Shown: positions 1 through 7,340, counted from the first letter of the stretch. The stretch is 41,822 nt of DNA from an uncultured Lachnospiraceae bacterium (GCA_910578115.1 CAJTPO010000032.1:1-41822), one strand, 5' to 3'. A program made the numbers and translations. The notes: generated from the sequence alone by a model not told the origin.

Positions 1-1
1 A

Positions 2-19
2 AGCCCGAAAATACGGGCT
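2..19 (-). terminator. hairpin at the 3' end of the abiEi-like gene
   Basis: A perfect 6-bp GC-rich stem (AGCCCG / CGGGCT) with a 6-nt AT-only loop overlaps the stop codon of the AbiEi-like gene. On the minus strand it is followed by T at the window edge. The run of T needed to prove an intrinsic terminator lies outside the window, so this is a possible terminator only. Confidence 0.4.
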
Positions 20-632
20 ATACCGACATATAAGAACTTCTAAAGAGATAATCTAAATTCACCAATAATTTTTGATATAAAAATTGATTATCATAACATT
101 CTAAATATGCAAGCATACGTTTTTCTCTAAGAACAGATACCGCTTGAATATTATCAATCACTTCTTCCAGTCCGGCTATTTTATCCAAATCCTTAATACT
201 GTCAATCACAGCCCGTTCTTTATCTGTTATCCGCACACCCCCGCTGTATTTTACTGTTTCAACTCCCTCATTACATTTGGAACATACATAACAAAATGTG
301 TATCCATCAAATTCAAAATCTCGAAACATAGTACTGGAAGACACATAAACCTCATAAAAAATTTGGTCACTAATTCCATAATATTCCATTGCCGAATGAT
401 GAGAAAGATAAGAGGTAGGTGTGATCGCACCCGCAATTTGATAACGGTTCGCCAATGGAGCATCTGTTTCTCCACTAATGCATGTATAAAGATTATTTCG
501 TATTTTTACTACAAGACCATCCTTTATCAAACGTTTTACTGCCGAACGCGCACTTTCAATGTTATCATAGTATTGATTTACATGTTCCATTGTGAATACG
601 GGATATTTTAGTAATTGAAAATATAATTTCAT
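18..632 (-). CDS. AbiEi-type antitoxin / transcriptional regulator
   Basis: This 204-residue protein resembles the AbiEi family, the antitoxin and autorepressor half of type IV AbiE toxin-antitoxin systems and related solitary regulators. Residues 12-50 look like the N-terminal winged helix-turn-helix (VFTMEHV, SARSAVKRLIKDG, then a short wing before NLYTC). Residues 60-125 carry the usual block with SYLSHHSAMEYYG and a beta-rich stretch. The gene is AT-rich compared with its neighbours, which hints at lateral acquisition. The start ATG at 630-632 lies behind an AT-rich leader with a sigma-A-like promoter bracketed by two operator-like sites. The partner toxin AbiEii would lie beyond position 1 and cannot be seen. 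The family call is by recognition of the motif pattern; toxin pairing is unproven. Confidence 0.72.
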   Translation of the reverse strand: MKLYFQLLKYPVFTMEHVNQYYDNIESARSAVKRLIKDGLVVKIRNNLYTCISGETDAPLANRYQIAGAITPTSYLSHHSAMEYYGISDQIFYEVYVSSSTMFRDFEFDGYTFCYVCSKCNEGVETVKYSGGVRITDKERAVIDSIKDLDKIAGLEEVIDNIQAVSVLREKRMLAYLECYDNQFLYQKLLVNLDYLFRSSYMSV

Positions 633-658
633 GCTGTTTCACCGTTTATTTTTTTTTC

Positions 659-684
659 AAAATAGTTTGATTTCAAACTGTTTA
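659..684. promoter_or_regulatory. operator-like inverted repeat, proximal copy
   Basis: It contains the perfect palindrome AGTTTGA-TT-TCAAACT (664-679) inside a 26-nt site. The site lies just downstream of the predicted transcription start of the abiEi-like gene. It matches the distal site at 745-770 in opposite orientation: both share AAAATAGTT at one end and AAACTGTTT at the other. AbiEi proteins are known to autorepress by binding paired inverted repeats at their own promoter. Confidence 0.55.
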
Positions 685-700
685 GCTTCATTCTTAATTT

Positions 701-729
701 ATACTATAATATTTTTTTCTTTCTGTCAA
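701..729 (-). promoter_or_regulatory. sigma-A-like promoter of the abiEi-like gene
   Basis: The -35 box TTGACA (724-729) is a full consensus match, spaced 17 nt from TAGTAT (701-706, four of six). The spacer is A-rich. It sits about 70 nt upstream of the ATG. Confidence 0.65.
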
Positions 730-744
730 GTTTAAAATTTTATC

Positions 745-770
745 AAAACAGTTTATTTTTGAACTATTTT
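745..770. promoter_or_regulatory. operator-like inverted repeat, distal copy
   Basis: This is the second copy of the abiEi operator-like site, upstream of the -35 box and inverted relative to the copy at 659-684. The outer 9 bases at each end are the same in both copies (AAAATAGTT and AAACTGTTT), while the central 6-7 bases differ. Its own dyad symmetry is imperfect. Confidence 0.5.
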
Positions 771-815
771 TCACAAATAAATTCTTATGCAATAATCCAA
801 ATTCCAGTTTCATAA

Positions 816-847
816 AAGAAAAAGAGCCTCAGATTTCTCTGAAGCCC
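816..847 (-). terminator. intrinsic terminator of rpsB-tsf
   Basis: A 10-bp stem (GGGCTTCAGA / TCTGAGGCTC, two G-T wobbles) is closed by a GAAA tetraloop and followed on the minus strand by TTTTTCTTTT. It lies about 35 nt after the tsf stop codon. Confidence 0.9.
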
Positions 848-880
848 TTCCATACTAACTATTTGTTAAAAAGAACTATC

Positions 881-1819
881 TTACATAGTTCCCATCTGCT
901 TTGCAACCTCTTCCGCAAAGTTCTCTTCCTTCTTCTCAAGGCCCTCGCCTGTCTCAAAACGAACAAATCTCTTAACGGAAAGATTCGCACCATTCTCTTT
1001 GGCAACCTCTTCGATATACTTCGCTACCGTCTGTTTGCCATCCTCAGCCTTAACATATACCTGCTCTAACAGACATACTTCTTTCAGCTCCTTGTTGAGA
1101 CGGCCCATCACTGCGCCCTCAATCACCTTCTCCGGCTTGCCTGCCATCTTGGGATCGTTCTTGATCTGCTCTGTGAGGATTTCTTTCTCATGAGCCTTGT
1201 ACTCCTCGGATACTTCTGCCGTTGAAACATACTTCGGATACAATGCTGCAACCTGCATTGCGATGTTTGTCAGCGCTTCCTTCACCGCATCATTAACAAC
1301 GTCTGTCGCTGCTTCCACAATAACGCCGATTCTGCCGCCGCCGTGCACATAAGACACAGCACAGCCATCATTTGCAACAACCTTCTCGAATCTTCTGATC
1401 GTCAGATTCTCACCGATCACGGCAATCTTATCAACCAGAGCATCCTTCACTGTCTTAGCAGAATCCAGGTGCCATGCCTCCGCCAAAAAAGCATCCATAT
1501 CTGCCGCATCGGACTCAACTGCCTGCTTCGCAACCGCTTCCACATAAGCCTGGAAATCTGCATTCTTCGCCACGAAGTCTGTCTCGGAATTCACTTCCAC
1601 TACCGCTACTGTCCTGTCATCCTTGATCGATACGCGGCAAAGACCTTCTGCTGCAATTCTGCCGGCTTTCTTCTCTGCTTTCGCCTGTCCGTTCTTTCTT
1701 AAATACTCAACCGCTGCATCCATATCTCCATCGGTCTCACCCAATGCTTTCTTACAATCCATCATACCTGCACCGGTCATTTCTCTTAATTCTTTCACCA
1801 TCGCTGCTGTAATAGCCAT
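881..1819 (-). CDS. tsf: elongation factor Ts
   Basis: EF-Ts is the guanine nucleotide exchange factor that recharges EF-Tu with GTP in translation elongation. The N-terminal UBA-like domain is clear (residues 1-50, with VKELREMTGAGMMDCKKAL), and the conserved SETDFVAKN motif sits near residue 80. The 312-residue length and full dimerisation region fit the family. The start follows GGAGG at a good spacing. tsf is downstream of rpsB, with 185 nt between them holding a 7-bp hairpin (1899-1918), and is closed by a strong terminator. The rpsB-tsf pairing is nearly universal in bacteria. Confidence 0.97.
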   Translation of the reverse strand: MAITAAMVKELREMTGAGMMDCKKALGETDGDMDAAVEYLRKNGQAKAEKKAGRIAAEGLCRVSIKDDRTVAVVEVNSETDFVAKNADFQAYVEAVAKQAVESDAADMDAFLAEAWHLDSAKTVKDALVDKIAVIGENLTIRRFEKVVANDGCAVSYVHGGGRIGVIVEAATDVVNDAVKEALTNIAMQVAALYPKYVSTAEVSEEYKAHEKEILTEQIKNDPKMAGKPEKVIEGAVMGRLNKELKEVCLLEQVYVKAEDGKQTVAKYIEEVAKENGANLSVKRFVRFETGEGLEKKEENFAEEVAKQMGTM

Positions 1820-1898
1820 CTATCTGTCCTCCAAATTATTTCTGTTATTGTTACCGATCCTCTCAGTCTTACACCGTTCCACAACAATTTGACCATAT

Positions 1899-1918
1899 AC
1901 AGGATTCCGACATCCTGT
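1899..1918 (-). other. hairpin in the rpsB-tsf spacer
   Basis: A perfect 7-bp stem (ACAGGAT / ATCCTGT) with a 6-nt loop sits mid-way in the 185-nt spacer between rpsB and tsf. No T-run follows, so it is not a classical terminator. It may set relative expression or RNA processing of the two genes. Confidence 0.4.
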
Positions 1919-2004
1919 CTGCTTTACCTATTCGATCAAATGCTGCCAGATAAAACGCAATCATCTGCTTTACATCTACCGCTGAACAAATACTGCTCAC
2001 TTCA

Positions 2005-2751
2005 TTACTGATTCTCTTCGTCGGATTCCTCTACCTTCTGTGCTTCCGCCTCGTCAACGTACTCCTCAGCGCCCTGATTAGCCTCAACGACAGCATCTGC
2101 CATCTTGGAAACAATCAGTTTGACTGCTCTGATCGCATCATCATTACCGGGAATGATATAATCCAGCTCTTCCGGATCACAGTTTGTGTCACCGATACCG
2201 ATCAACGTGATGCCCAGCGTATGAGCCTCCTGTACACAAATTCTCTCCTTCTTAGGATCTACCACAAAAATACAATCGGGAATTCTGGTCATATCCTTGA
2301 TACCACCCAGATTCTTCTCCAGTTTCTCCCATTCCTTCTTGATTTTGATAACTTCTTTCTTCGGAAGCACATCAAATGTACCATCCTCAGACATAACTTC
2401 GATGGCCTTTAATCTATCGATTCTGGACTGGATTGTCTTAAAGTTTGTAAGCATGCCGCCCAGCCATCTCTCATTGACATAATACATTCCGCAGCGCTCT
2501 GCCTCAGTCTTCACTGCGTCCTGTGCCTGCTTTTTCGTACCAACAAACAAAATCGTACCGCCCTGAGAAGCCACATCAAACACCGCTCTGTAAGCTTCGT
2601 CCACTTTACCTACGGATTTCTGCAGATCGATAATATGGATACCATTTCTCTCTGTAAAAATATAGGGAGCCATTTTGGGATTCCATCTTCTCGTCTGATG
2701 TCCGAAATGTACACCGGCTTCTAATAACTGTTTCATTGAAATAACGCTCAT
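2005..2751 (-). CDS. rpsB: 30S ribosomal protein S2
   Basis: Small-subunit protein S2 binds the ribosome late in 30S assembly and helps recruit S1-type functions. The start is set at the ATG giving MSVISMKQLLEAGVHFG, preceded by GGAGG at 7 nt, which gives 248 residues. An open frame continues about 40 codons further upstream, but that part is the structured leader. Family landmarks are GVHFGHQTRRWNPKM near the N-terminus, FVGTKKQAQ, the NERWLGGMLTNF block and the C-terminal IPGNDDAIRA. The last 25 residues form an acidic tail, common in Clostridia. The gene follows the MltG-like gene and its terminator, and leads into tsf. Confidence 0.97.
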   Translation of the reverse strand: MSVISMKQLLEAGVHFGHQTRRWNPKMAPYIFTERNGIHIIDLQKSVGKVDEAYRAVFDVASQGGTILFVGTKKQAQDAVKTEAERCGMYYVNERWLGGMLTNFKTIQSRIDRLKAIEVMSEDGTFDVLPKKEVIKIKKEWEKLEKNLGGIKDMTRIPDCIFVVDPKKERICVQEAHTLGITLIGIGDTNCDPEELDYIIPGNDDAIRAVKLIVSKMADAVVEANQGAEEYVDEAEAQKVEESDEENQ

Positions 2752-2779
2752 TGTTCTACCTCCATCTGGTTTTGCTTCC

Positions 2780-2839
2780 ATATATCCTACCCCTACTGCC
2801 ACTCCTGCGTCAGGAAGCACCGGCAGTCTCCGGATATAT
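2780..2839 (-). promoter_or_regulatory. structured 5' leader of rpsB
   Basis: A 60-nt leader element folds into three nested stems: outer ATATATCC / GGATATAT (8 bp), middle ACTGCC / GGCAGT (6 bp, 2795-2800 with 2822-2827) and inner TCCTG / CAGGA (5 bp, 2803-2815). Asymmetric internal loops separate the stems. It lies 28 nt upstream of the rpsB start. Ribosomal protein leaders often serve feedback control by the encoded protein, so an S2 autoregulatory site is a reasonable inference. I do not recognise a named RNA family. Confidence 0.55.
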
Positions 2840-2888
2840 GTGATTACTTGTTCCTGTGTATTTACACACACTTAATTAAAATAACATA

Positions 2889-2915
2889 AAAAAAGCTCTT
2901 TTGCAAGAGCTTTTT
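2889..2915 (-). terminator. intrinsic terminator after the MltG-like gene
   Basis: AAAAGCTCTT and AAGAGCTTTT arms form a stem with a tiny loop, flanked by A-runs on one side and T-runs on the other. It overlaps the end of the MltG-like gene. The symmetry means it could act in both directions, though no plus-strand gene needs it. Confidence 0.85.
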
Positions 2916-3847
2916 CACTCAACACCCGTTATAATCTTCGCAATCTGCTCATCATCCGCACCAGCCGGAATACGGAAAGTTCCTGTTCTGAGTTTCTTAT
3001 CATATCCGTTTTCACACAAAAACTGATCAAAATTGTCAGCCGAAGATACCACCCCGGCATCAGCCAGCTTCTTTGCTACGGTATGAGACCCGTCTCCTCT
3101 GCTTACCGTAATACTCGCGCTTCCTGCCGGCTTCTTACTCTCATTTCCTGTCAACGGTCTGTCCTGCTTCCCGTCCCCTCCGTCCTGCTCATTTATCAGG
3201 CCTGCCTCAGCTTTACTGTCTTCTGTGGGACTCTTACCATTCCCCTGCGCAGTTTCCTCCTTATCGGCTTTACCGTTGCTCCCATCAACTCTGTTTTCTT
3301 CCGTATCGCTGTCGACACCTGAACCTTCGTTATTCTCCTTGACTTCGCTGCTGTCAATCTGATTCCGATCTGTCTTTCCAGCTTTACTGTTACCGTCCTG
3401 ACCCTGGTCTGTTTTTCCGGCTTCAATGCTGCCATCCTGACTCTGGTCTGTCTTCCCGGCTTCAATGCTGCCATCCTGACTCTGGTCTGTTTTTCCGGCT
3501 TCATTACCGTCGGCCTGACCCTGATTTATCTCTTCAGCTTTACTACCGTCGGCGAAAGCCTGATCCCCCACTTTCGTCTCATCTTCTGCTGCCTGATCCT
3601 TACCTGCAGCGCTGCCGTTGTCGTCCTGCACTCCACTCTCATCCCCGGCCCCGCTCCGGTCAAACTCCTCGGCCTGCTTCACATCCATATCAGCCAAAAC
3701 CGTATTTTCCACCATACCGAGTTCTTTCGCTCTGGCTATGATTTCCCGATCCGTCATTGCTCTGCTGCGGGATGTCGCAGCACCCATTATGATCGCAGTC
3801 ACCACAATACCGAGACCCAGGCCACGGAAATAATATTTTCGTTCCAT
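2915..3847 (-). CDS. membrane-anchored MltG-like protein with low-complexity repeats
   Basis: This 310-residue protein has a single N-terminal membrane segment (about residues 8-26). A long hydrophilic region follows (about 60-240), rich in D, G, Q, K and E. The C-terminal domain (about 243-310, beginning ASITVSRGDGSHTVAKKL) matches the LysM-like N-terminal subdomain of YceG/MltG endolytic transglycosylases. The catalytic part of MltG, with its essential glutamate, is absent, so it is unlikely to cut peptidoglycan by itself. The middle holds five near-identical 13-residue units of AGKTDQSQDGSIE type. It is separated by 150 nt from the SwrB-like gene and ends in its own terminator. A weak RBS (AAAGGA) precedes the ATG. 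A role at the cell wall is inference. Confidence 0.6.
   Translation of the reverse strand: MERKYYFRGLGLGIVVTAIIMGAATSRSRAMTDREIIARAKELGMVENTVLADMDVKQAEEFDRSGAGDESGVQDDNGSAAGKDQAAEDETKVGDQAFADGSKAEEINQGQADGNEAGKTDQSQDGSIEAGKTDQSQDGSIEAGKTDQGQDGNSKAGKTDRNQIDSSEVKENNEGSGVDSDTEENRVDGSNGKADKEETAQGNGKSPTEDSKAEAGLINEQDGGDGKQDRPLTGNESKKPAGSASITVSRGDGSHTVAKKLADAGVVSSADNFDQFLCENGYDKKLRTGTFRIPAGADDEQIAKIITGVE
3345..3540 (-). repeat. tandem 39-bp coding repeats in the MltG-like gene
   Basis: About five consecutive 39-bp units encode 13-residue repeats. Two central units are almost identical at the DNA level and the outer ones are diverged. This indicates recent unit duplication and likely length variation between strains. 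Confidence 0.75.
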
Positions 3848-3999
3848 ACTATCCTTTCTTATAGTTAACGATATTAGAAATTGTGCTTTCGGTCCTGCAA
3901 AAGTTTCAATATATGACTTTGGCAGGAAACGGAAACAACAATTTATTATGTCGTTTACTATAACTATAATACTGGAGAAACTCCTTATTCAGATATCTG
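3848..3999 (-). promoter_or_regulatory. spacer with a possible promoter for the MltG-like gene
   Basis: This 152-nt AT-rich spacer follows the end of the flagellar operon. On the minus strand TTTGCA, a 17-nt spacer and TCTAAT form a plausible sigma-A promoter close to the gene start. A short GGAG-TTT-CTCC hairpin sits just after the SwrB-like stop but has no T-run. The evidence for each is weak. Confidence 0.3.
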
Positions 4000-5142
4000 T
4001 TACATACCCTCAAACAGATCGAGCACGAGTTTTACCTCACCGAGGCCCAGGCCCAGCTCTTTGGCAATGGCCATATTAGACTTACCGGCTTTATGCAGAT
4101 CTAATATTCTTTCATTGCTGTTGCGTCCATTATCCTGCACAAATGGTATATCGATCACTGCCGGGATTCCCAGTATCTCTTCTTTCGACTCAAAATTCTC
4201 AATCTCTACACTCTCTTCCACCGGCTCATGGATGACTTCCACCCTTTTGGGCGCAATTGGTTTAAATTCTACCTCCTCCACCACCGGGGGCTCTTCCTGA
4301 GGCACCACTACTTCCTGAGGCACCACTACTTCCTGGGGCACCATTACTTTCTGTTTTGCCTGTTCCTGCTCTTCCTTCTGCTGTTTTTCCTCAGAAGGTT
4401 TCCCGCGGGATGCCTTCATATCCAAGAGTACATCTATCGCTGATTTCTTAGTTTTCACTTCTACGTCTATTTCCGGTTTTACTTCTGCTTTTACTTCTGC
4501 AACCGGCTCCGTCTTCGTTTCTGCTTCCCTGCCTGTCAGATCCGATGCAATGCGGATAGCCTCCTGCGCTGCCTCTCTGGCAACCCGCGCCGCATTCTGC
4601 GCATCCCACACGCCTTTGACCGCATCATCAGCAGCCCGCAGCACATCATTGATCCTTGCCGAAGCCTCATTCACCGCCCGCAGCACATCATCCGCCTTAT
4701 CCATTGCGTCATGAACTGTGATCTCGGCATCACTCAACGTCTGCCTGACTCCTTCCGCAGTCTGTGCCGCCTCGCTGACTGCAGATGTCAGATTTTCATG
4801 TTTGTCATTCAACATATCATATAAAAAAACTACTTCTTTATGACTCTTATGGATCTCCTCCAACACGGTATCAGAATACTCATTAATGGCCATGATCTTT
4901 TCGTTAGTCAATCGTTCCATGGCCCGTTCCGTCTTCTCAATCGAATAGCTTACCGTCTCCTCAACAACATCTGCCACTTTATCCTTAACGTGCTCTTCCT
5001 CACCCGCTATCAACTTTCGAATCTCATCTTCTCCGATCGTTCTTATAGCCCCATCTAAATCTTTCTTCCTGGCCGGCATAAAATATCCCAGCAAAAATAT
5101 CGCCACACCGATCACAATCAGAATGACTTCCGTTATACTCAT
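4000..5142 (-). CDS. SwrB-like membrane protein (DUF6115 type)
   Basis: This protein of about 380 residues has an N-terminal membrane anchor (ITEVILIVIGVAIFLLGYF) and a long coiled-coil stretch (about 35-210). A charged linker with three VVVPQE units follows, and the C-terminus is a small helix-turn-helix-like segment (SNERILDLHKAGKSNMAIA...). This layout and the position just after sigma-28 and before rpsB match SwrB of Bacillus subtilis, which promotes activation of the flagellar export apparatus and sigma-D dependent motility. The protein is much longer than SwrB, so function is inferred from position and layout only. Upstream in-frame ATGs add 4 or 8 residues. I chose the one directly before the membrane segment, although its RBS (GGAAGGG, 13 nt away) is not ideal. 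Confidence 0.6.
   Translation of the reverse strand: MSITEVILIVIGVAIFLLGYFMPARKKDLDGAIRTIGEDEIRKLIAGEEEHVKDKVADVVEETVSYSIEKTERAMERLTNEKIMAINEYSDTVLEEIHKSHKEVVFLYDMLNDKHENLTSAVSEAAQTAEGVRQTLSDAEITVHDAMDKADDVLRAVNEASARINDVLRAADDAVKGVWDAQNAARVAREAAQEAIRIASDLTGREAETKTEPVAEVKAEVKPEIDVEVKTKKSAIDVLLDMKASRGKPSEEKQQKEEQEQAKQKVMVPQEVVVPQEVVVPQEEPPVVEEVEFKPIAPKRVEVIHEPVEESVEIENFESKEEILGIPAVIDIPFVQDNGRNSNERILDLHKAGKSNMAIAKELGLGLGEVKLVLDLFEGM
4294..4347 (-). repeat. three 18-bp tandem units in the SwrB-like gene
   Basis: Three successive 18-bp units encode VVVPQE-type hexapeptides in the proline-rich linker. The first two are identical. Confidence 0.8.
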
Positions 5143-5205
5143 ATCTATATCCATTCCCTTCCGCATTCTACGGCACTGTCTATACAGCGTATTTCGCGCC
5201 AGTTC

Positions 5206-5517
5206 CTATAGACGTATATCTACCCGCTTCATGATCACCTTGCCGTCGGAATCTTTTTCCTGTTTCTTTTTTCTCGATTGCCCGCCATCTCCGCGGTATT
5301 CATTACTGCCCTTGTCCTTGGCATCAAATTTACGTTCGTGATACTCAGGATTCTTTCCCTCATTGACCCTTTTAGTCTGTTTCTCAACCTGCTTGGTCAT
5401 CTGCTGGCCAAAATTCGCCTGCTCCACCATCCCTTTTGTGTCATCATTATGCTTGATCATCGTGTAATCCTGGGCTCGCGTAATCTGCCCCTGCATCTCC
5501 ACAAATCCTATTGCCAT
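5206..5517 (-). CDS. unknown small hydrophilic protein between fliA and the SwrB-like gene
   Basis: I do not recognise this protein of about 103 residues. It begins MAIGFVEMQGQITRAQDYT and is very rich in K, E, D, Q and N in the second half, with no membrane segment or cysteine. The highly charged tail looks disordered. ATG 5515-5517 is preferred over an upstream GTG because of the RBS-like GAGGGTGG just upstream. It sits 37 nt after fliA inside the operon, and the coding frame is clean, so it is probably a real flagellar-operon gene. An adaptor, chaperone or regulator role is possible but not shown. Confidence 0.6.
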   Translation of the reverse strand: MAIGFVEMQGQITRAQDYTMIKHNDDTKGMVEQANFGQQMTKQVEKQTKRVNEGKNPEYHERKFDAKDKGSNEYRGDGGQSRKKKQEKDSDGKVIMKRVDIRL

Positions 5518-5554
5518 ATACACCCACCCTCTGTTCTGCTTTCCCCATGCACCT

Positions 5555-6343
5555 TTATTTCTTCTTAATCCCTGTCTCTGTCAGGATACCAATATAATTC
5601 CCCATTTTTCCCCGCATTTTCTGCAGGGCCCTCGTATGAAGCTGTGAAATTCTGGATTCCGATACCCCCAGAATATTGCTGATTTCCTTTAAAGTAAGGT
5701 CCTCATAATAATAAAATACAATAACCTTACGCTCCTTCTCTGTCAAAAGCTCCAGAGATTCCATCAGCATTTTTTTTATTTCCTCTCTCTCCAGGACCGC
5801 TTCCGGACTGTCAAACTGTGAACTTCTGCTCTGCGCTGACTCATTGGGTACTTCACTGCCCTGCTCCAGAAATTCATTCAGCGAAACCACATTGGTTATC
5901 TTCATCTGTGACTGCCAGTCCAGGTACTCTTCTCCCGAAATACCAAGACCGGCGGAAATCTCCTCGTCCGTGGCGCTTCTTCCATATCTCGTTTCAATCT
6001 CTCTGATCACTGCATCAATCTTCTTCTGTTTCTGCCTGATCGTCCGCGGAATCCAGTCCATCTTACGGATCTGATCCAGGATTGATCCCCTGATCCTTAA
6101 ACTCGCATACGTCTCAAATTTAACATCCTTTAAAAAATCAAATTTATCTATGGCATCAATAAGACCGAATATACCATAGCTGACCAGATCCTCATACTCC
6201 ACATTGTATCCCAGATACATGCTCAAACGGCCTGCCACGACTTTTACAAGCGGAGCATACTCTAATATGATCTTTTCTCTGACTTCAGGAGACTTTGTCC
6301 GCGCATACTCCTCCCAAAGTTTCTTTTTGCCTGCCTCATCCAT
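5555..6343 (-). CDS. fliA: RNA polymerase sigma-28 factor (FliA/SigD/WhiG family)
   Basis: This is the sigma factor for late flagellar, motility and chemotaxis genes. The 262 residues contain region 2 (about 20-95, with YEDLVSYGIFGLIDAIDKFD and the -10 recognition helix around SLRIRGSILDQIRKMDW), region 3 (about 100-180) and region 4 (about 195-255, with LTEKERKVIVFYYYEDLTLKEI and the helix-turn-helix SESRISQLHTRAL). No extracytoplasmic-type features are present. It lies at the end of the operon after the che genes, as sigD does in Bacillus. Its anti-sigma factor FlgM is not in the window. Confidence 0.96.
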   Translation of the reverse strand: MDEAGKKKLWEEYARTKSPEVREKIILEYAPLVKVVAGRLSMYLGYNVEYEDLVSYGIFGLIDAIDKFDFLKDVKFETYASLRIRGSILDQIRKMDWIPRTIRQKQKKIDAVIREIETRYGRSATDEEISAGLGISGEEYLDWQSQMKITNVVSLNEFLEQGSEVPNESAQSRSSQFDSPEAVLEREEIKKMLMESLELLTEKERKVIVFYYYEDLTLKEISNILGVSESRISQLHTRALQKMRGKMGNYIGILTETGIKKK

Positions 6344-6354
6344 TTATGCTCTAA

Positions 6355-6732
6355 TCATCCTTTACCTTCTTCTGCGAGTTCCTTCTCGATGACTTCGCCC
6401 TCTTCCATGTCGGCTTCTTCTAATTGATGTTCAAATCTGTCCAGCATACCTTTATAAATGCATCCCACTATATAAAATCCGATGAGCGCACACAGCAAAA
6501 TGATCAGCATAGACTTCGTATCGTAATGCTCAATACGCAGGGTAATACTGACTGCTGCACCCGCCAGCAGCATGATAAAAGGCGGGATCAATCTGCGCTT
6601 CTTTGCCCGAAAAGCCCTCGCCTGCGCTTCTCTCTTCTCCCGTGCTTCCCGTTCCGCAGTGCTTTCCACTTCGGGCTGATTTTCCTGCTCTTCTTCAATT
6701 TCTTCAACGGTATTTACAGCTTCGTTTTCCAA
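6355..6732 (-). CDS. unknown small membrane protein in the che-fliA interval
   Basis: This 125-residue protein has an acidic N-terminal segment with many E residues (1-30) and a basic stretch (REKREAQARAFRAKKRR, about 31-48). Two membrane helices follow (about 49-66 and 73-93), and the C-terminus is acidic. Charge placement predicts both termini in the cytoplasm. The start is a TTG behind AAAGGG, since the only later methionine is inside the first helix. It sits between cheD and fliA with short gaps, so it is co-transcribed with them. I do not recognise a family; related short two-helix proteins in flagellar operons are generally uncharacterised. Confidence 0.6.
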   Translation of the reverse strand: MENEAVNTVEEIEEEQENQPEVESTAEREAREKREAQARAFRAKKRRLIPPFIMLLAGAAVSITLRIEHYDTKSMLIILLCALIGFYIVGCIYKGMLDRFEHQLEEADMEEGEVIEKELAEEGKG

Positions 6733-6766
6733 CTTAAATTCCCTTTCACCATCTACATTCTGGCCA

Positions 6767-7252
6767 TTAAATCACACTTTCCGGTTTTCCTACCGCTCGG
6801 ATCACAAAATCACCTGTCTCCGGATAGAAAATCACGGTCCGTCCATAATTTTTACCTGTATCCTGCGCTATAACAGGTATTCGCAGCTGCGCCAGCTTCT
6901 TTCTTGTTGCCTCCACGTTCCGCTCTCCTACACGTACCATGTCATTTTTGCTCTGAAAAGCAAACATCTGCGCACCGCCTGCAATTTTGGCAACCAGACG
7001 CCCTCTGTTCGCCCCTCTGGCTACAACCTGTTTCACTAACTCCTCTATTCCAGTATCCGCAAATTTCGGGATATTCGTATTATTTCGGATAATAGTGCTA
7101 TCCGGAAGCATGACATGCGCCAATCCGCCGATCTTAGTGACAGGATCACGGAGTGCAATTCCGACACAGGATCCCAGTCCCAACGTGGTAATACTGTCAG
7201 GACTGACACACACATTTAAATCAGCCATACCGACCTTTATCACCTTGCCCAT
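6767..7252 (-). CDS. cheD: chemoreceptor glutamine deamidase CheD
   Basis: CheD deamidates glutamines in chemoreceptors and, in Bacillus and Thermotoga, binds CheC and raises its CheY-P phosphatase activity. The 161 residues show the catalytic cysteine in LGLGSCVG (C29), the histidine in GGLAHVMLP (H46) and the conserved threonines just before the cysteine loop. The later GGAQMF and GRTV(I/V)F blocks are also intact. It lies downstream of cheC in the same order as in B. subtilis. The 88-nt gap between them is large for this operon and contains no clear site. Confidence 0.95.
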   Translation of the reverse strand: MGKVIKVGMADLNVCVSPDSITTLGLGSCVGIALRDPVTKIGGLAHVMLPDSTIIRNNTNIPKFADTGIEELVKQVVARGANRGRLVAKIAGGAQMFAFQSKNDMVRVGERNVEATRKKLAQLRIPVIAQDTGKNYGRTVIFYPETGDFVIRAVGKPESVI

Positions 7253-7340
7253 AATATGACATCTCCTGTTTCTATTATCAAATTATATTTATCAGTACCA
7301 GTAACAGCTCAGATATCTTCACTGTTGTCGCCATCATGCT

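Noticed and set aside
3345..3540. Possible CRISPR-like array of 39-bp units
   Set aside because: Units are contiguous without spacers and encode 13-residue peptide repeats in frame.
7280..7340. 19-codon frame between cheC and cheD starting ATGATGGCG
   Set aside because: Short, weak start context, hydrophobic by chance; no support beyond the open frame.
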